A stretch of DNA of 64,000 nucleotides from Oscillospiraceae bacterium (GTDB lineage: Bacteria; Bacillota; Clostridia; Oscillospirales; Oscillospiraceae): NCBI GenBank assembly GCA_015067545.1, contig SVMG01000002.1, positions 62,001-126,000 of the forward strand. Reading direction: 5' to 3'. The position numbers were made by a program, and so were the translations under genes. Positions within the stretch are counted from its first letter, which is position 1, and every line of letters begins with the position of its first letter. The notes below the pieces were generated by a model that worked only from the letters and a program-made list of their open reading frames with translations, was not told the DNA's origin and ran no database searches. Shown here in pieces: positions 36,437-46,653 of this stretch.

Positions 36437-36598
36437 AAGGCTTCCCCTTGAGGGGAAGCTGGCAAAAATCTTTGATTTTTGACTGATGAGGTGTAGGCTG
36501 CAAAGCAGCCGTATAAATCTTAATTGTCGCTTTGCGACACCACCACATCCGTCACGCCTATCGGCGTGCCACCTTCTCCTCAAGGAGAAGGCTTTTCA
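36437..36598. repeat. Intergenic multi-hairpin repeat R7
   Basis: ggcttccccttgaggggaagctg...tgatgaggtg...gtgccaccttctcctcaaggagaaggc; same end architecture as R1. Confidence 0.6.
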
Positions 36599-37228
36599 TC
36601 AACAGCAAAGGCCGCCACGGCAGCAGAAAATATTAAAGAACCAGCACAGCAGCAGATTGGCGCAGGGACTGCCCCGCATCTCAAAGCCTCGGAAAGAGCC
36701 GGCCTGGCGGCGGTACTGCGTACCTCCGTTTTCAATGTACTGAAGCATCTGCAGATACTCGTAGTTGTCCGGCTCCATGGAAACAGCCTTTTTGATATGC
36801 TCCAAAGCCGTCACCTGATTGCCCAGGCCGTTGTTGGCTATGGCGCTGATGTAGTACCAGCGGGCATCCTTATTGGTGGAGTTGCTGAGGATGTTCAGCG
36901 CCTCCTGATGCCTGCCCATGCGCACATACTGATAGGCAGCATTCTGATACCGGTCACCGGTCTCCTGCCGGGTATAGGTGCGTTGGCCGTAAAAGCCGCC
37001 AAAGGGATCGTAGCTGTAGCCGCCGCCTTGATTGGGCACGGCCTTTTCCGGGTTTTTGATTTGCTCGTAGGCGGCGTTGACCTCCTGCATCTTTTGCGCG
37101 GCCATCTGGTCACCCGGATTCAGGTCGGGATGGTATTTTTTCGCCAAGCGTCGATATGCTTTTTTGATCTCTTCATCGGATGCGTCCGGGCTGACGCCCA
37201 GCACCTTATAGGGGTCCGTCATTTCCAT
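36599..37228 (-). CDS. J-domain (DnaJ) protein with TPR-like region and Cys-rich hydrophobic C-terminus
   Basis: [36 protein letters not shown]; start ATG 37228, not the 37669 ORF start (out-of-frame overlap with the next gene). Confidence 0.85.
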   Translation of the reverse strand: MEMTDPYKVLGVSPDASDEEIKKAYRRLAKKYHPDLNPGDQMAAQKMQEVNAAYEQIKNPEKAVPNQGGGYSYDPFGGFYGQRTYTRQETGDRYQNAAYQYVRMGRHQEALNILSNSTNKDARWYYISAIANNGLGNQVTALEHIKKAVSMEPDNYEYLQMLQYIENGGTQYRRQAGSFRGFEMRGSPCANLLLCWFFNIFCCRGGLCC

Positions 37229-38051
37229 CCCTCCCCTCTTTCTTTTTTCTGCGGAAATTGCCCCACACGCCGCTGTACAGGATGTTGTCCAAAATGGGCT
37301 TGTCCTGCACCAGGGGCAATTTTTCAAATTCTGCGGTACAACGGCCCATGGCCAGCACCAAATATTCTTCCCATCGGGGCCAGTCCTCTCCCGTACCCAT
37401 GGCAAGATAGGGATTGTACTTTCCTTTCCGCTTATCCCGGCGGTAGTCCACCGCCGCATCTGCCAGGTAGATGAAACGACCCAGCGCCATGCCCATTTGC
37501 CGCAGCGTGGGTGCCCACATATCCTCTTGGCAGACCAAAAGCTCACCCATGAGCTCGCCGAATAAGCCTGCCGGCAAATCCGGATTGGGGCAGTTTTCCT
37601 TTTCCAGGAGGTTGATCCTGTGAATGCAGTCGGCCACGGCTTTGCATTGCCGTGGATAACGCGCCGCAATTTCCTTGTAATTCTTGCCGAACAGGCCGGA
37701 TTTCATCCGGGCTGTCAGTGCCTTGTCGTCCTGCCAGTCATCCTGAGCCTTATAATAAGCCAGCGCCACATTCATATCGGCGGCGTATTGGATGTACTTG
37801 TTATCCACCCAGCTCTTGGGTCGAATGGGATGAAGGCTGCACGCCCGGTTTCCGGCCGTCTCCTCCGGCTCGTACAGACTCATGAGCAGCAGGGCCAGGA
37901 AGGCCATGTCGTAGCTCAGCGCCAGCCGGGCGCTCTGAGATGCACGGATGCGGATCTGCCGGCAAATGCCGCAGTAAACGGCGTTGTAACGCGTCTGCTG
38001 CTGTTTATTCAATTCCTTGTAGCTGGCGGTGACGAAGCCAAACATTTCCAT
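37206..38051 (-). CDS. DUF5685 family protein
   Basis: [33 protein letters not shown]..., 281 aa; 3' end overlaps the J-domain gene start. Confidence 0.7.
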   Translation of the reverse strand: MEMFGFVTASYKELNKQQQTRYNAVYCGICRQIRIRASQSARLALSYDMAFLALLLMSLYEPEETAGNRACSLHPIRPKSWVDNKYIQYAADMNVALAYYKAQDDWQDDKALTARMKSGLFGKNYKEIAARYPRQCKAVADCIHRINLLEKENCPNPDLPAGLFGELMGELLVCQEDMWAPTLRQMGMALGRFIYLADAAVDYRRDKRKGKYNPYLAMGTGEDWPRWEEYLVLAMGRCTAEFEKLPLVQDKPILDNILYSGVWGNFRRKKKEGRDGNDGPL

Positions 38052-38112
38052 TCCCCCTTTTTTATTGTATCATAAAAAAGGAATATGAACAGAGGATAAA
38101 CGAAAATAATTT

Positions 38113-38973
38113 TTATTCCTTCATCAGCAGCCGATTCAATGCGCCGCCGCAAAAAACCAGGCAAAGACAAAAATATAGCCACAGCATACTCAGCGCGATG
38201 GCGTAAACCGACCCGTAGATGCTGGCGTAGTTTGAAAAATACTCCACATAAACGGAAAACAGGTTGGAAAACAGCAGCCATCCAAAGGATGCCAGCACCG
38301 CGCCGGGAAAGCTGTCAGAAAATTTGTTTTTCCGATTGGGCAGTGCCATGAACATGGCGGTAAACAATGCGGTTTGCAGAAGCAGCAAAAGCACAAAGCG
38401 AAGATCAATGATTTCCCACAAGAACTCCCACAGTGCGCCCTGCACCGGGGGCAGCATCTCCAAAATGGACTCACCGAATACATTGAGCACCAATGTTAAA
38501 ATGAGCACCAGCAGAAACAGAAAGGTATAAAACACACTGATGGCGCGGGTATAGAAATAGCCACGGTCTTCCCGAACGCCGTAAATGGCATTGAGCCCCA
38601 CCAGCAGGCCGTAGATCCCCCGGCTTGCAGACCACAGCACACCCACCGCTGACACGGACACCACAGCGGTGGAAGTGTAGGCGTAGGTGGTGATGATCAG
38701 CTTCTCCGCTGCCGGCATCAGCACCTCAGGCAGGATGCCGGAGAGTGCGCTCAGCAGATTTCCGGCATCCAAGCCGGTATAGCGGAGCAGTCCCAGTAAA
38801 AGCACCAATGTGGGAAAGACCGACAGGACAATAAAATATCCCGCATTGGCTGCATGCAGACCGATGTGCATTTGCGAGAATTGCCGGAGATATCCCCAGG
38901 CCTTTCCGATCAGGCCACCCTTTGGCAGTTCCATACGCGCCCTCCTTCCCATAGGCTCTTTTAGTGTATGCAA
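38113..38973 (-). CDS. YihY/BrkB family inner-membrane protein
   Basis: 286 aa; AANAGYFIVLSVFPTLVLLLGLLRYTG and LYFCLCLVFCGGALNRLL. Confidence 0.85.
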   Translation of the reverse strand: MHTLKEPMGRRARMELPKGGLIGKAWGYLRQFSQMHIGLHAANAGYFIVLSVFPTLVLLLGLLRYTGLDAGNLLSALSGILPEVLMPAAEKLIITTYAYTSTAVVSVSAVGVLWSASRGIYGLLVGLNAIYGVREDRGYFYTRAISVFYTFLFLLVLILTLVLNVFGESILEMLPPVQGALWEFLWEIIDLRFVLLLLLQTALFTAMFMALPNRKNKFSDSFPGAVLASFGWLLFSNLFSVYVEYFSNYASIYGSVYAIALSMLWLYFCLCLVFCGGALNRLLMKE

Positions 38974-38991
38974 AAAATGGGAAGGTTACTA

Positions 38992-39021
38992 CAAAAGCGG
39001 GGGCTTTCGCCCCCGCTTTAT
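38992..39021 (-). terminator. Intrinsic terminator after glmS
   Basis: aaaagcgggggctttcgcccccgcttta. Confidence 0.75.
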
Positions 39022-39023
39022 GC

Positions 39024-40865
<1,842 letters not shown>

Positions 40866-40989
40866 AGAATAACCTCCTAACGAAATGGCGGCCCGCCCAG
40901 TGGCAGACCGCGTTGGCATTTCCTATTGTATATTCTCTATGTGTATTTTTCAACTATAATTTTGCTTTTTTCGACTTTTTGTCAGTTCC

Positions 40990-41877
40990 TCAAAAGAAAC
41001 TAACCGTCTGCGGCTGTAATTCGTTGAAATTCTCCAGGCTTTCCCGGCTAATTCCACATACTCCCAACTGCACCAACTGCCGGGCCGCCTCACTGCCGTC
41101 GGAAAAGCAGAACAGCGGACTCCAGCCTTCCTTGAGATTGCGCACCGTTCCGCTCCATGTGCCGCCCTTGCCCACAGAACACTGGGCAACAAAGGTCTTT
41201 TCTCCCAGAGCATGGATCACCCGGTTGCGGCTCAGCGCCCGGGCTGATGTAAACGCACAGTCAAAGCCCTCTTCACTGAGGTACAGTACATTATCCCAGT
41301 CTCTCTGGGTCATCAGCGCATCCGCTACCACGCTGATGACTTGCCCGCCTGCATCCAGGCACGCCTTTTGGGCAATGCTGTCTGCGCCCCGGGCGTTACC
41401 GGACACCAGCACATATCCCTGCCGGGCCGCCTCACGCCCCACCGTGGCGGCAAATTCTGCATTTGGCGGAGCAATATCCCGGCTTCCCACCAGGGCGATC
41501 CGCGGCCTGTGCAGGATGGATGTATCCCCTTTTGCCCACAAAACACCGGGACTGTCCAGTCCCAAACGGCGACGCAGCTCCGCCGGGTAGCCCTCACTGA
41601 CCCGGGTGATGGGCATGCAGTCCGCCTGCCAGCCCTTGGCATGATAGTAGCGCAGCAAGGGAAGATCACTCAGCAGGGAGAGAATGCGCTCCGACATCTC
41701 CGGGCCATAGCCTAGGGCGGTCAAATCCGCAGCTGTAAGCTCCCGATCTGTTTCCGGACGCTCCATTGTCGCCACGCGCATGGCAAGGGTGCGCAGCTGC
41801 GCTGTGGTAAGTATCTTTCGCTGCGGATCTCCCAGGGTGCTGCTCAGCAGCAGGAAGCCTTCCTCTCTGGCGTTCAT
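40990..41877 (-). CDS. dprA: DNA-processing protein DprA (Smf)
   Basis: YPAELRRRLGLDSPGVLWAKGD, RIALVGSRDIAPPNAEFA, VLVSGNARGADSIAQKACLDAGGQVISV; ATGA overlap with the helicase gene. Confidence 0.85.
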   Translation of the reverse strand: MNAREEGFLLLSSTLGDPQRKILTTAQLRTLAMRVATMERPETDRELTAADLTALGYGPEMSERILSLLSDLPLLRYYHAKGWQADCMPITRVSEGYPAELRRRLGLDSPGVLWAKGDTSILHRPRIALVGSRDIAPPNAEFAATVGREAARQGYVLVSGNARGADSIAQKACLDAGGQVISVVADALMTQRDWDNVLYLSEEGFDCAFTSARALSRNRVIHALGEKTFVAQCSVGKGGTWSGTVRNLKEGWSPLFCFSDGSEAARQLVQLGVCGISRESLENFNELQPQTVSFF

Positions 41878-43064
41878 CGGAATCTTCTCCGGGGCTTGGG
41901 AGCAACCGGTGCAGGTGCTTCCTCGCACAGAGTACCGTCGGCGTTCAGCACCATGGGACGAATGGTGTAACCGGAGAACTTTGCGATCTCGTCCAGCTTC
42001 GCCTTTTCCGGGAAGTTGCCTATCATAGAATATGCACTGCCCTTCCGTCTTGCCCGGCCGGTACGGCCAATGCGGTGCACATAGTATTCATTTTCTTCCG
42101 GGATGTCATAGTTGATGACGCATTCCACATCATCCACATCAATGCCCCGGGATGCCACGTCCGTGGCGATCAGCACCGCCAGCTTTCCTGCACGGTAGCG
42201 CTGCATGGTCTTTTCCCGCTGGCTCTGCTTGATGTCACCGTGGATGCACTCGCAGTCCAGTCCTGCCCGCTGAAATTCATCGCATAGCCGCTGGCACATA
42301 TGCTTGGTGTTGCAGAAAATGATCACCCGCTCGTAGCCCTGGGTGCGGATCAGCCGCAGGGTGGTCTCAGCCTTTTCCAGGGGCGTGACGGTCATACTGT
42401 ACTGGTCGATATCCGGCTTGTCCTGCTGCTTGGGCTCTACGGTGATCTCCACCTCGTCCCGCTGATACATCCAGGAAACGGTCATGACCTCCTGGGAGAT
42501 GGTGGCGGAAAACAGGCCCAAATTCTTGCGGTTTTTCACCTTTTCGATGATCTTGGTCACGTCCTTGAAAAAGCCCATATCCAGCATCCGGTCTGCTTCA
42601 TCCAGCACAACCGTCTGAATTTTGTCCAGTCGGATGGTCTTGCGGTTGTAGTGATCCATCAGCCGGCCGGGGGTGGCCACCACGATCTGCGGATTCTTCT
42701 GCAACTGCTGGATCTGTCCGCCGATGCCTGCGCCGCCGTACAAAACGGCTACACGGATGCCCTGGTAATGGGTCAAAAGGCCGCGCAATTCGTCACCGAT
42801 CTGAATGGCCAGCTCCCGGGTGGGCGCAAGAATCAGACCCTGAACGGCAGGGTTTTCCCCATCGATATGCTCGATCATGGGAATGCCAAAGGCAAAGGTC
42901 TTTCCCGTGCCGGTGGGAGCTTTGGCGATCACATCCCGCCACTGCATGAAATGGGGAATGGCCTCTGCCTGGATGGTGGTGGGGTAGCCGTAGCCCTTTT
43001 TCTCCAACGCCTTCAGCATGGGCTCGGACAGGCCCAGGTCGGCAAAAGTTATGTTTTCGTTCAT
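41874..43064 (-). CDS. DEAD/DEAH-box RNA helicase
   Basis: TFADLGLSEPMLKALEKKGYGYPTTIQAEAIP, APTGTGKTFAFG, LDEADRMLDMGF, HRIGRTGRARRKGSAYSM. Confidence 0.95.
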   Translation of the reverse strand: MNENITFADLGLSEPMLKALEKKGYGYPTTIQAEAIPHFMQWRDVIAKAPTGTGKTFAFGIPMIEHIDGENPAVQGLILAPTRELAIQIGDELRGLLTHYQGIRVAVLYGGAGIGGQIQQLQKNPQIVVATPGRLMDHYNRKTIRLDKIQTVVLDEADRMLDMGFFKDVTKIIEKVKNRKNLGLFSATISQEVMTVSWMYQRDEVEITVEPKQQDKPDIDQYSMTVTPLEKAETTLRLIRTQGYERVIIFCNTKHMCQRLCDEFQRAGLDCECIHGDIKQSQREKTMQRYRAGKLAVLIATDVASRGIDVDDVECVINYDIPEENEYYVHRIGRTGRARRKGSAYSMIGNFPEKAKLDEIAKFSGYTIRPMVLNADGTLCEEAPAPVAPKPRRRFR

Positions 43065-43585
43065 ATTTTTTCGTCCTTTTGTAGGTTTTTTCTTATTATA
43101 GCAGTTTTTCCGCGCTTATGCAACAAAGCACAAATCAACAATGCACCTGCGATCACGCCGGCGCTGTCGATCATCACATCCCGCACGGATGGGCCGCGAC
43201 CAGCCACAAAGCCCTGGTGGAATTCATCACTTGCCGCGTACAGCGTGCCAATTCCCCACGACCACAGCCAAGGCAGTCGCACGGCAATTTTCTTCCCGAT
43301 CTGTGCAATGTGGAGCATCAACGAAAAGCCCAGCAGGGCATACTCGGAAAAATGCGCCAGCTTGCGCACCGCAAAGCCTACGGCGCTGCGGATCGCCTCC
43401 TGCTTTTCTGGAGAAAAATCTCCAAATCCGGGCACGACCAAATTCAACACCCATGTGGTGATCCGGCCGCTCATCGCCCCGGACTGCGTTCCGGTCTGGG
43501 CGGAAAAGCAAAAGATCGTCACCATCACGGCGATCACCAGCAGCAAGGAAAGCAGAATGCTATGCTTTTCGATCCAATGTTTCAT
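43061..43585 (-). CDS. VanZ family protein
   Basis: RKLAHFSEYALLGFSLMLH, GTLYAASDEFHQGFVAGRGPSVRDVMIDSAGVIAG. Confidence 0.9.
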   Translation of the reverse strand: MKHWIEKHSILLSLLLVIAVMVTIFCFSAQTGTQSGAMSGRITTWVLNLVVPGFGDFSPEKQEAIRSAVGFAVRKLAHFSEYALLGFSLMLHIAQIGKKIAVRLPWLWSWGIGTLYAASDEFHQGFVAGRGPSVRDVMIDSAGVIAGALLICALLHKRGKTAIIRKNLQKDEKI

Positions 43586-43651
43586 GTCATTTCTCCAGCT
43601 ATGTTTTTCTTCATTTTATCACATTTTTCGCCCCGTGTATACAAAAAGTTC

Positions 43652-43678
43652 CGGCAGCGTAAAACTGCCGGAAATCGC
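43652..43678 (-). terminator. Intrinsic terminator after spoVT
   Basis: ttccggcagcgtaaaactgccggaa. Confidence 0.6.
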
Positions 43679-43679
43679 A

Positions 43680-44222
43680 TTAGTTCTCCATCTGGCTGCC
43701 CAGGAAGGTGGCGGCGATCTGCGCTAATTTCTGATCGGACTCCTGCAAGGGGTCATCGTGCTCGCCCAGCAGGAGCATCACACATCCCATGAGATCCCCC
43801 TGGCACAGAATGGGCGATGCCACACCCAGGTGATACTTGTCCACCCCATCGGTGACCCGCACCGGAGTGTCCCCCGTAGTAAAACGGTAGTGCTGACGCT
43901 GCTCCATCAGCCTTTCCAGCTCCTCAGAATTGGGCTTGTCCATGAGGTCGCGCTTGGGAAGGCCCGACAGGGCGATGATGGCATCCCGGTCCGCCACAGC
44001 GGCCATGTGCCCCGTGCCGGAGCCAATGGCATCACACATCTGCGCGGCAAACTCCTGCAAGTCACCCATGGGAGAGTACTTGCGGAAGATCACGCCCCCG
44101 TCCTTCTCGGTGTAAATTTCAAGAGGGTCGCCCTCGCGGATACGGAGGGTGCGGCGAATTTCTTTGGGAATTACAATACGCCCGAGGTCGTCAACACGGC
44201 GTACAATACCTGTGGCTTTCAT
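43680..44222 (-). CDS. spoVT: Stage V sporulation protein T (AbrB-type regulator with GAF-like C-domain)
   Basis: MKATGIVRRVDDLGRIVIPKEIRRTLRIREGDPLEIYTEKDGGVIFRKYSPMGDLQEFA...; 180 aa. Confidence 0.93.
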   Translation of the reverse strand: MKATGIVRRVDDLGRIVIPKEIRRTLRIREGDPLEIYTEKDGGVIFRKYSPMGDLQEFAAQMCDAIGSGTGHMAAVADRDAIIALSGLPKRDLMDKPNSEELERLMEQRQHYRFTTGDTPVRVTDGVDKYHLGVASPILCQGDLMGCVMLLLGEHDDPLQESDQKLAQIAATFLGSQMEN

Positions 44223-44258
44223 ATATATCTATCTCCTTTAATTTACAAATTACGCTGT

Positions 44259-44287
44259 TAGTATCTGTAAACAGGGAAGATTTATAC
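44259..44287 (-). promoter_or_regulatory. Sigma-G/F-like promoter of spoVT
   Basis: Minus strand GTATA - 17 bp - GATACTA, about 40 bp upstream of the spoVT ATG. Confidence 0.6.
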
Positions 44288-44509
44288 TGATTACCCAACT
44301 TGTATTTTTATAACAAGTTAACTTTGTTTTGAAATTCGGAAAAGTGCAGCGCGGAGTTATTTTCACTGATAAGATAATCAACAGCGCCAAGTTCACACTG
44401 CATAAATGGCGCGCGGAGACCCCCCTGCGTTTAACTTGTCATATTTTCCTCCCTCACCCCTTGCAAAACGGGATTATACGATATATACTATTTTTAGCTT
44501 GAAAATTAG

Positions 44510-44695
44510 GGGCGGGGAAACGAAAGAAAACGTTTTTTGGTGACAGTTATTGGACCTTTAAGGGCTTTATACCCTGCTTCCCAAAAATACGGCGCAACTC
44601 CCGTTGCCTTTGATTACATTGATAAAAAATGTGGTCACCCAACCATACAGGATATGAAAGATATTAAAAACGTAGTTTTAGCTAATTTGAAATAA
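44510..44695 (+). pseudogene. Probable C-terminal gene remnant (SGNH/GDSL-hydrolase-like tail?)
   Basis: Open frame ...VTVIGPLRALYPASQKYGATPVAFDYIDKKCGHPTIQDMKDIKNVVLANLK* with no plausible N-terminus; stop 7 bp before the next gene's ATG region. Confidence 0.4.
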
Positions 44696-44705
44696 GGAGA
44701 TTCTT

Positions 44706-46280
44706 ATGAGTAACGAAATTGCAGGACACGTTTATTACGAATATTTAAACAATAAGGACGCCGACCTTTTTACCGTGGTTTGCAGACCAGATAAAAACGG
44801 CAAATACCCTACCGTTATAACCCGTAGCCCCTATGTTGATGACGATGCACTTTTAAGTGAAGAAAAAATTTGCGAAAACAGACTCAACGACTTTCAATCC
44901 TGGATTGAACGCGGATACGTCGTTATTATTCAGCACTGTCGCGGTTGCGGAAAAAGTACCGGCGACTGCGTGCCCTACATATACGAGCGCGAAGACGGAT
45001 TGTTCTTACAAGCGTGGGTTCGCCAGCAAGATTTCTACAACGGTGAAATTTATCTTGTTGGCTCAAGCTATACCGCCGCTATCCACTACGTAACCGCCCC
45101 ATTTGCCGACGATATAAAGGGTGCGGTGCTTCGCGTTAAAGACACCGAGAGATATAACTGTAACTACCGCAACGGTTTTTACAAAATGGGGCTACACGGT
45201 GGTTGGTACGTTGATATGTATAAAAAGAAAACGATTACGACCAAAAACTATACGCCTGAAAGCTATAATATGCTACCACTGTCAAATTTCTCAAAAACAG
45301 TTTTCGGTGAGAGCGCCGAGGATTTTGACGAAATATTAAAACACCCAAATCATAATGACAATTTTTGGGACACTCGTTACGGTGGCGGTGAAACGCGCGG
45401 CATATTAAACCATGCCAATATACCAATTTTGCTTATGACCGGCTTTTACGACATATTTACGGGTGGCATCTTTGATATGTGGAACGCCATCGATGATGAA
45501 ACGAAGGCAAAATCGGCATTGGCAGTACATCCATTTAACCACGATTGCAGTGGCGAGCTTGAGCCTGTAAATTTCGAGAACGGCGATATAAGCAAATTTT
45601 TTCCCGAGTACGATCTTGCCTGGCTTGACTATATACGCGGCAAAGAAAAACCTCCCTTTGAGCTCGGCAAGATAACCTATTACAAGGTTTTCGGTGATAA
45701 GTGGTGCTGTGATGATTTTTATACCGCTAACCACCTTGAAAAAATCGTTTTAGGCGACACATCGGTTACTTACAAGTACGACCCTCAAAACCCCGCCGTA
45801 TTTAAGGGTGGTTTATCAGCCAACTTCGGTGGTAACGCGTGGCAGGATGCGCCTGATTTGCGCGATGATATTATCACACTCTACACCCCCGAATTCAATG
45901 AGGATACCTTTGTAAAGGGTAAAATTAAGGCGCGCCTAAAGGTTAAATCGGATTGCGAGGACACCTGTTTTTATATTCGCATAAGCCTTTGCAAAGCTGA
46001 GGGCGACTACGGACTTCGCGATGATATAAATCAGATTTCAAACTTCTGTAATACTTATGTGCAGGGCAGCGAAATTACAATGGATTTTTCGTTTGACGAG
46101 CACGCTTTTATTATTAAAAAAGGCGAGAAAATTCGTATCGATATTTCGTCCTCTGCCTTCCCGCTTTACGTGCGACACACAAATAATAAGGGGCTTTTCT
46201 CAGAACTGACAACGACGAAAATTGCAAATAACACTGTGGTTTTGAGTGGATCATATATCGAATTGCCTATAGAAAAATAA
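44706..46280 (+). CDS. CocE/NonD family hydrolase (X-Pro dipeptidyl-peptidase-like)
   Basis: GYVVIIQHCRGCGKSTGDCVPY, YLVGSSYTAAIHYV, GFYDIFTGG, HPFNHD; CocE-type jelly-roll C-terminal part. Confidence 0.8.
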   Translation: MSNEIAGHVYYEYLNNKDADLFTVVCRPDKNGKYPTVITRSPYVDDDALLSEEKICENRLNDFQSWIERGYVVIIQHCRGCGKSTGDCVPYIYEREDGLFLQAWVRQQDFYNGEIYLVGSSYTAAIHYVTAPFADDIKGAVLRVKDTERYNCNYRNGFYKMGLHGGWYVDMYKKKTITTKNYTPESYNMLPLSNFSKTVFGESAEDFDEILKHPNHNDNFWDTRYGGGETRGILNHANIPILLMTGFYDIFTGGIFDMWNAIDDETKAKSALAVHPFNHDCSGELEPVNFENGDISKFFPEYDLAWLDYIRGKEKPPFELGKITYYKVFGDKWCCDDFYTANHLEKIVLGDTSVTYKYDPQNPAVFKGGLSANFGGNAWQDAPDLRDDIITLYTPEFNEDTFVKGKIKARLKVKSDCEDTCFYIRISLCKAEGDYGLRDDINQISNFCNTYVQGSEITMDFSFDEHAFIIKKGEKIRIDISSSAFPLYVRHTNNKGLFSELTTTKIANNTVVLSGSYIELPIEK

Positions 46281-46281
46281 A

Positions 46282-46312
46282 AAGCGAGGTGAATCACCTC
46301 GCTTTTTTCATT
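46282..46312. terminator. Intrinsic terminator of the CocE-like gene
   Basis: aaaaagcgaggtgaatcacctcgctttttt. Confidence 0.85.
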
Positions 46313-46496
46313 CGCATAATCCTTTATTCTTACACCATATGTATATATTCGTGATCGCTCGTTTGAATTGCTCCTCGGATGTAAATGTTGTACATAAGGG
46401 GTCTCCCTCGCGGATACGGAGGGTGCGTCTAATCTCTTTGGGAATGACGATTCGACCCAAATCATCCACTCTACGAACAATTCCTGTTGCTTTCAT
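46308..46496 (-). pseudogene. Truncated spoVT copy (copy B): intact 62-aa ORF whose first 34 aa equal SpoVT
   Basis: MKATGIVRRVDDLGRIVIPKEIRRTLRIREGDPL is identical at protein level to SpoVT residues 1-34 with several synonymous differences, then an unrelated tail CTTFTSEEQFKRAITNIYIWCKNKGLCE. Confidence 0.85.
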
Positions 46497-46533
46497 ATAT
46501 AAATCTCCTCTTTTTACAATTTTATTGTGATAT

Positions 46534-46562
46534 TAGTATCACACTATTTGTAGAAATTATGA
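46534..46562 (-). promoter_or_regulatory. Sigma-G/F-like promoter retained upstream of copy B
   Basis: Minus strand TCATA - 17 bp - GATACTA; same -10 and same spacing as the native spoVT promoter. Confidence 0.5.
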
Positions 46563-46606
46563 GTAGAATTTCCAATTGTTTTTTTAATTTTAAATTGAGA
46601 TGTGAA

Positions 46607-46641
46607 AAGGGCGATGACGGATTCTGTCATCGCCCTTTAGG
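46607..46641 (-). terminator. Intrinsic terminator of the surface-protein gene
   Basis: aaaagggcgatgacggattctgtcatcgcccttta. Confidence 0.8.
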
Positions 46642-46653
46642 GTTAATCTCTAT

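Noticed and set aside
37229-37669. N-terminal extension of the J-domain ORF
   Set aside because: Out-of-frame translation of the DUF5685 gene; J-domain begins at [11 protein letters not shown] (37228).
40866-40990. Possible glmS ribozyme upstream of glmS
   Set aside because: Only about 120 bp between glmS and dprA, and no recognisable ribozyme core; an ordinary RBS is present.
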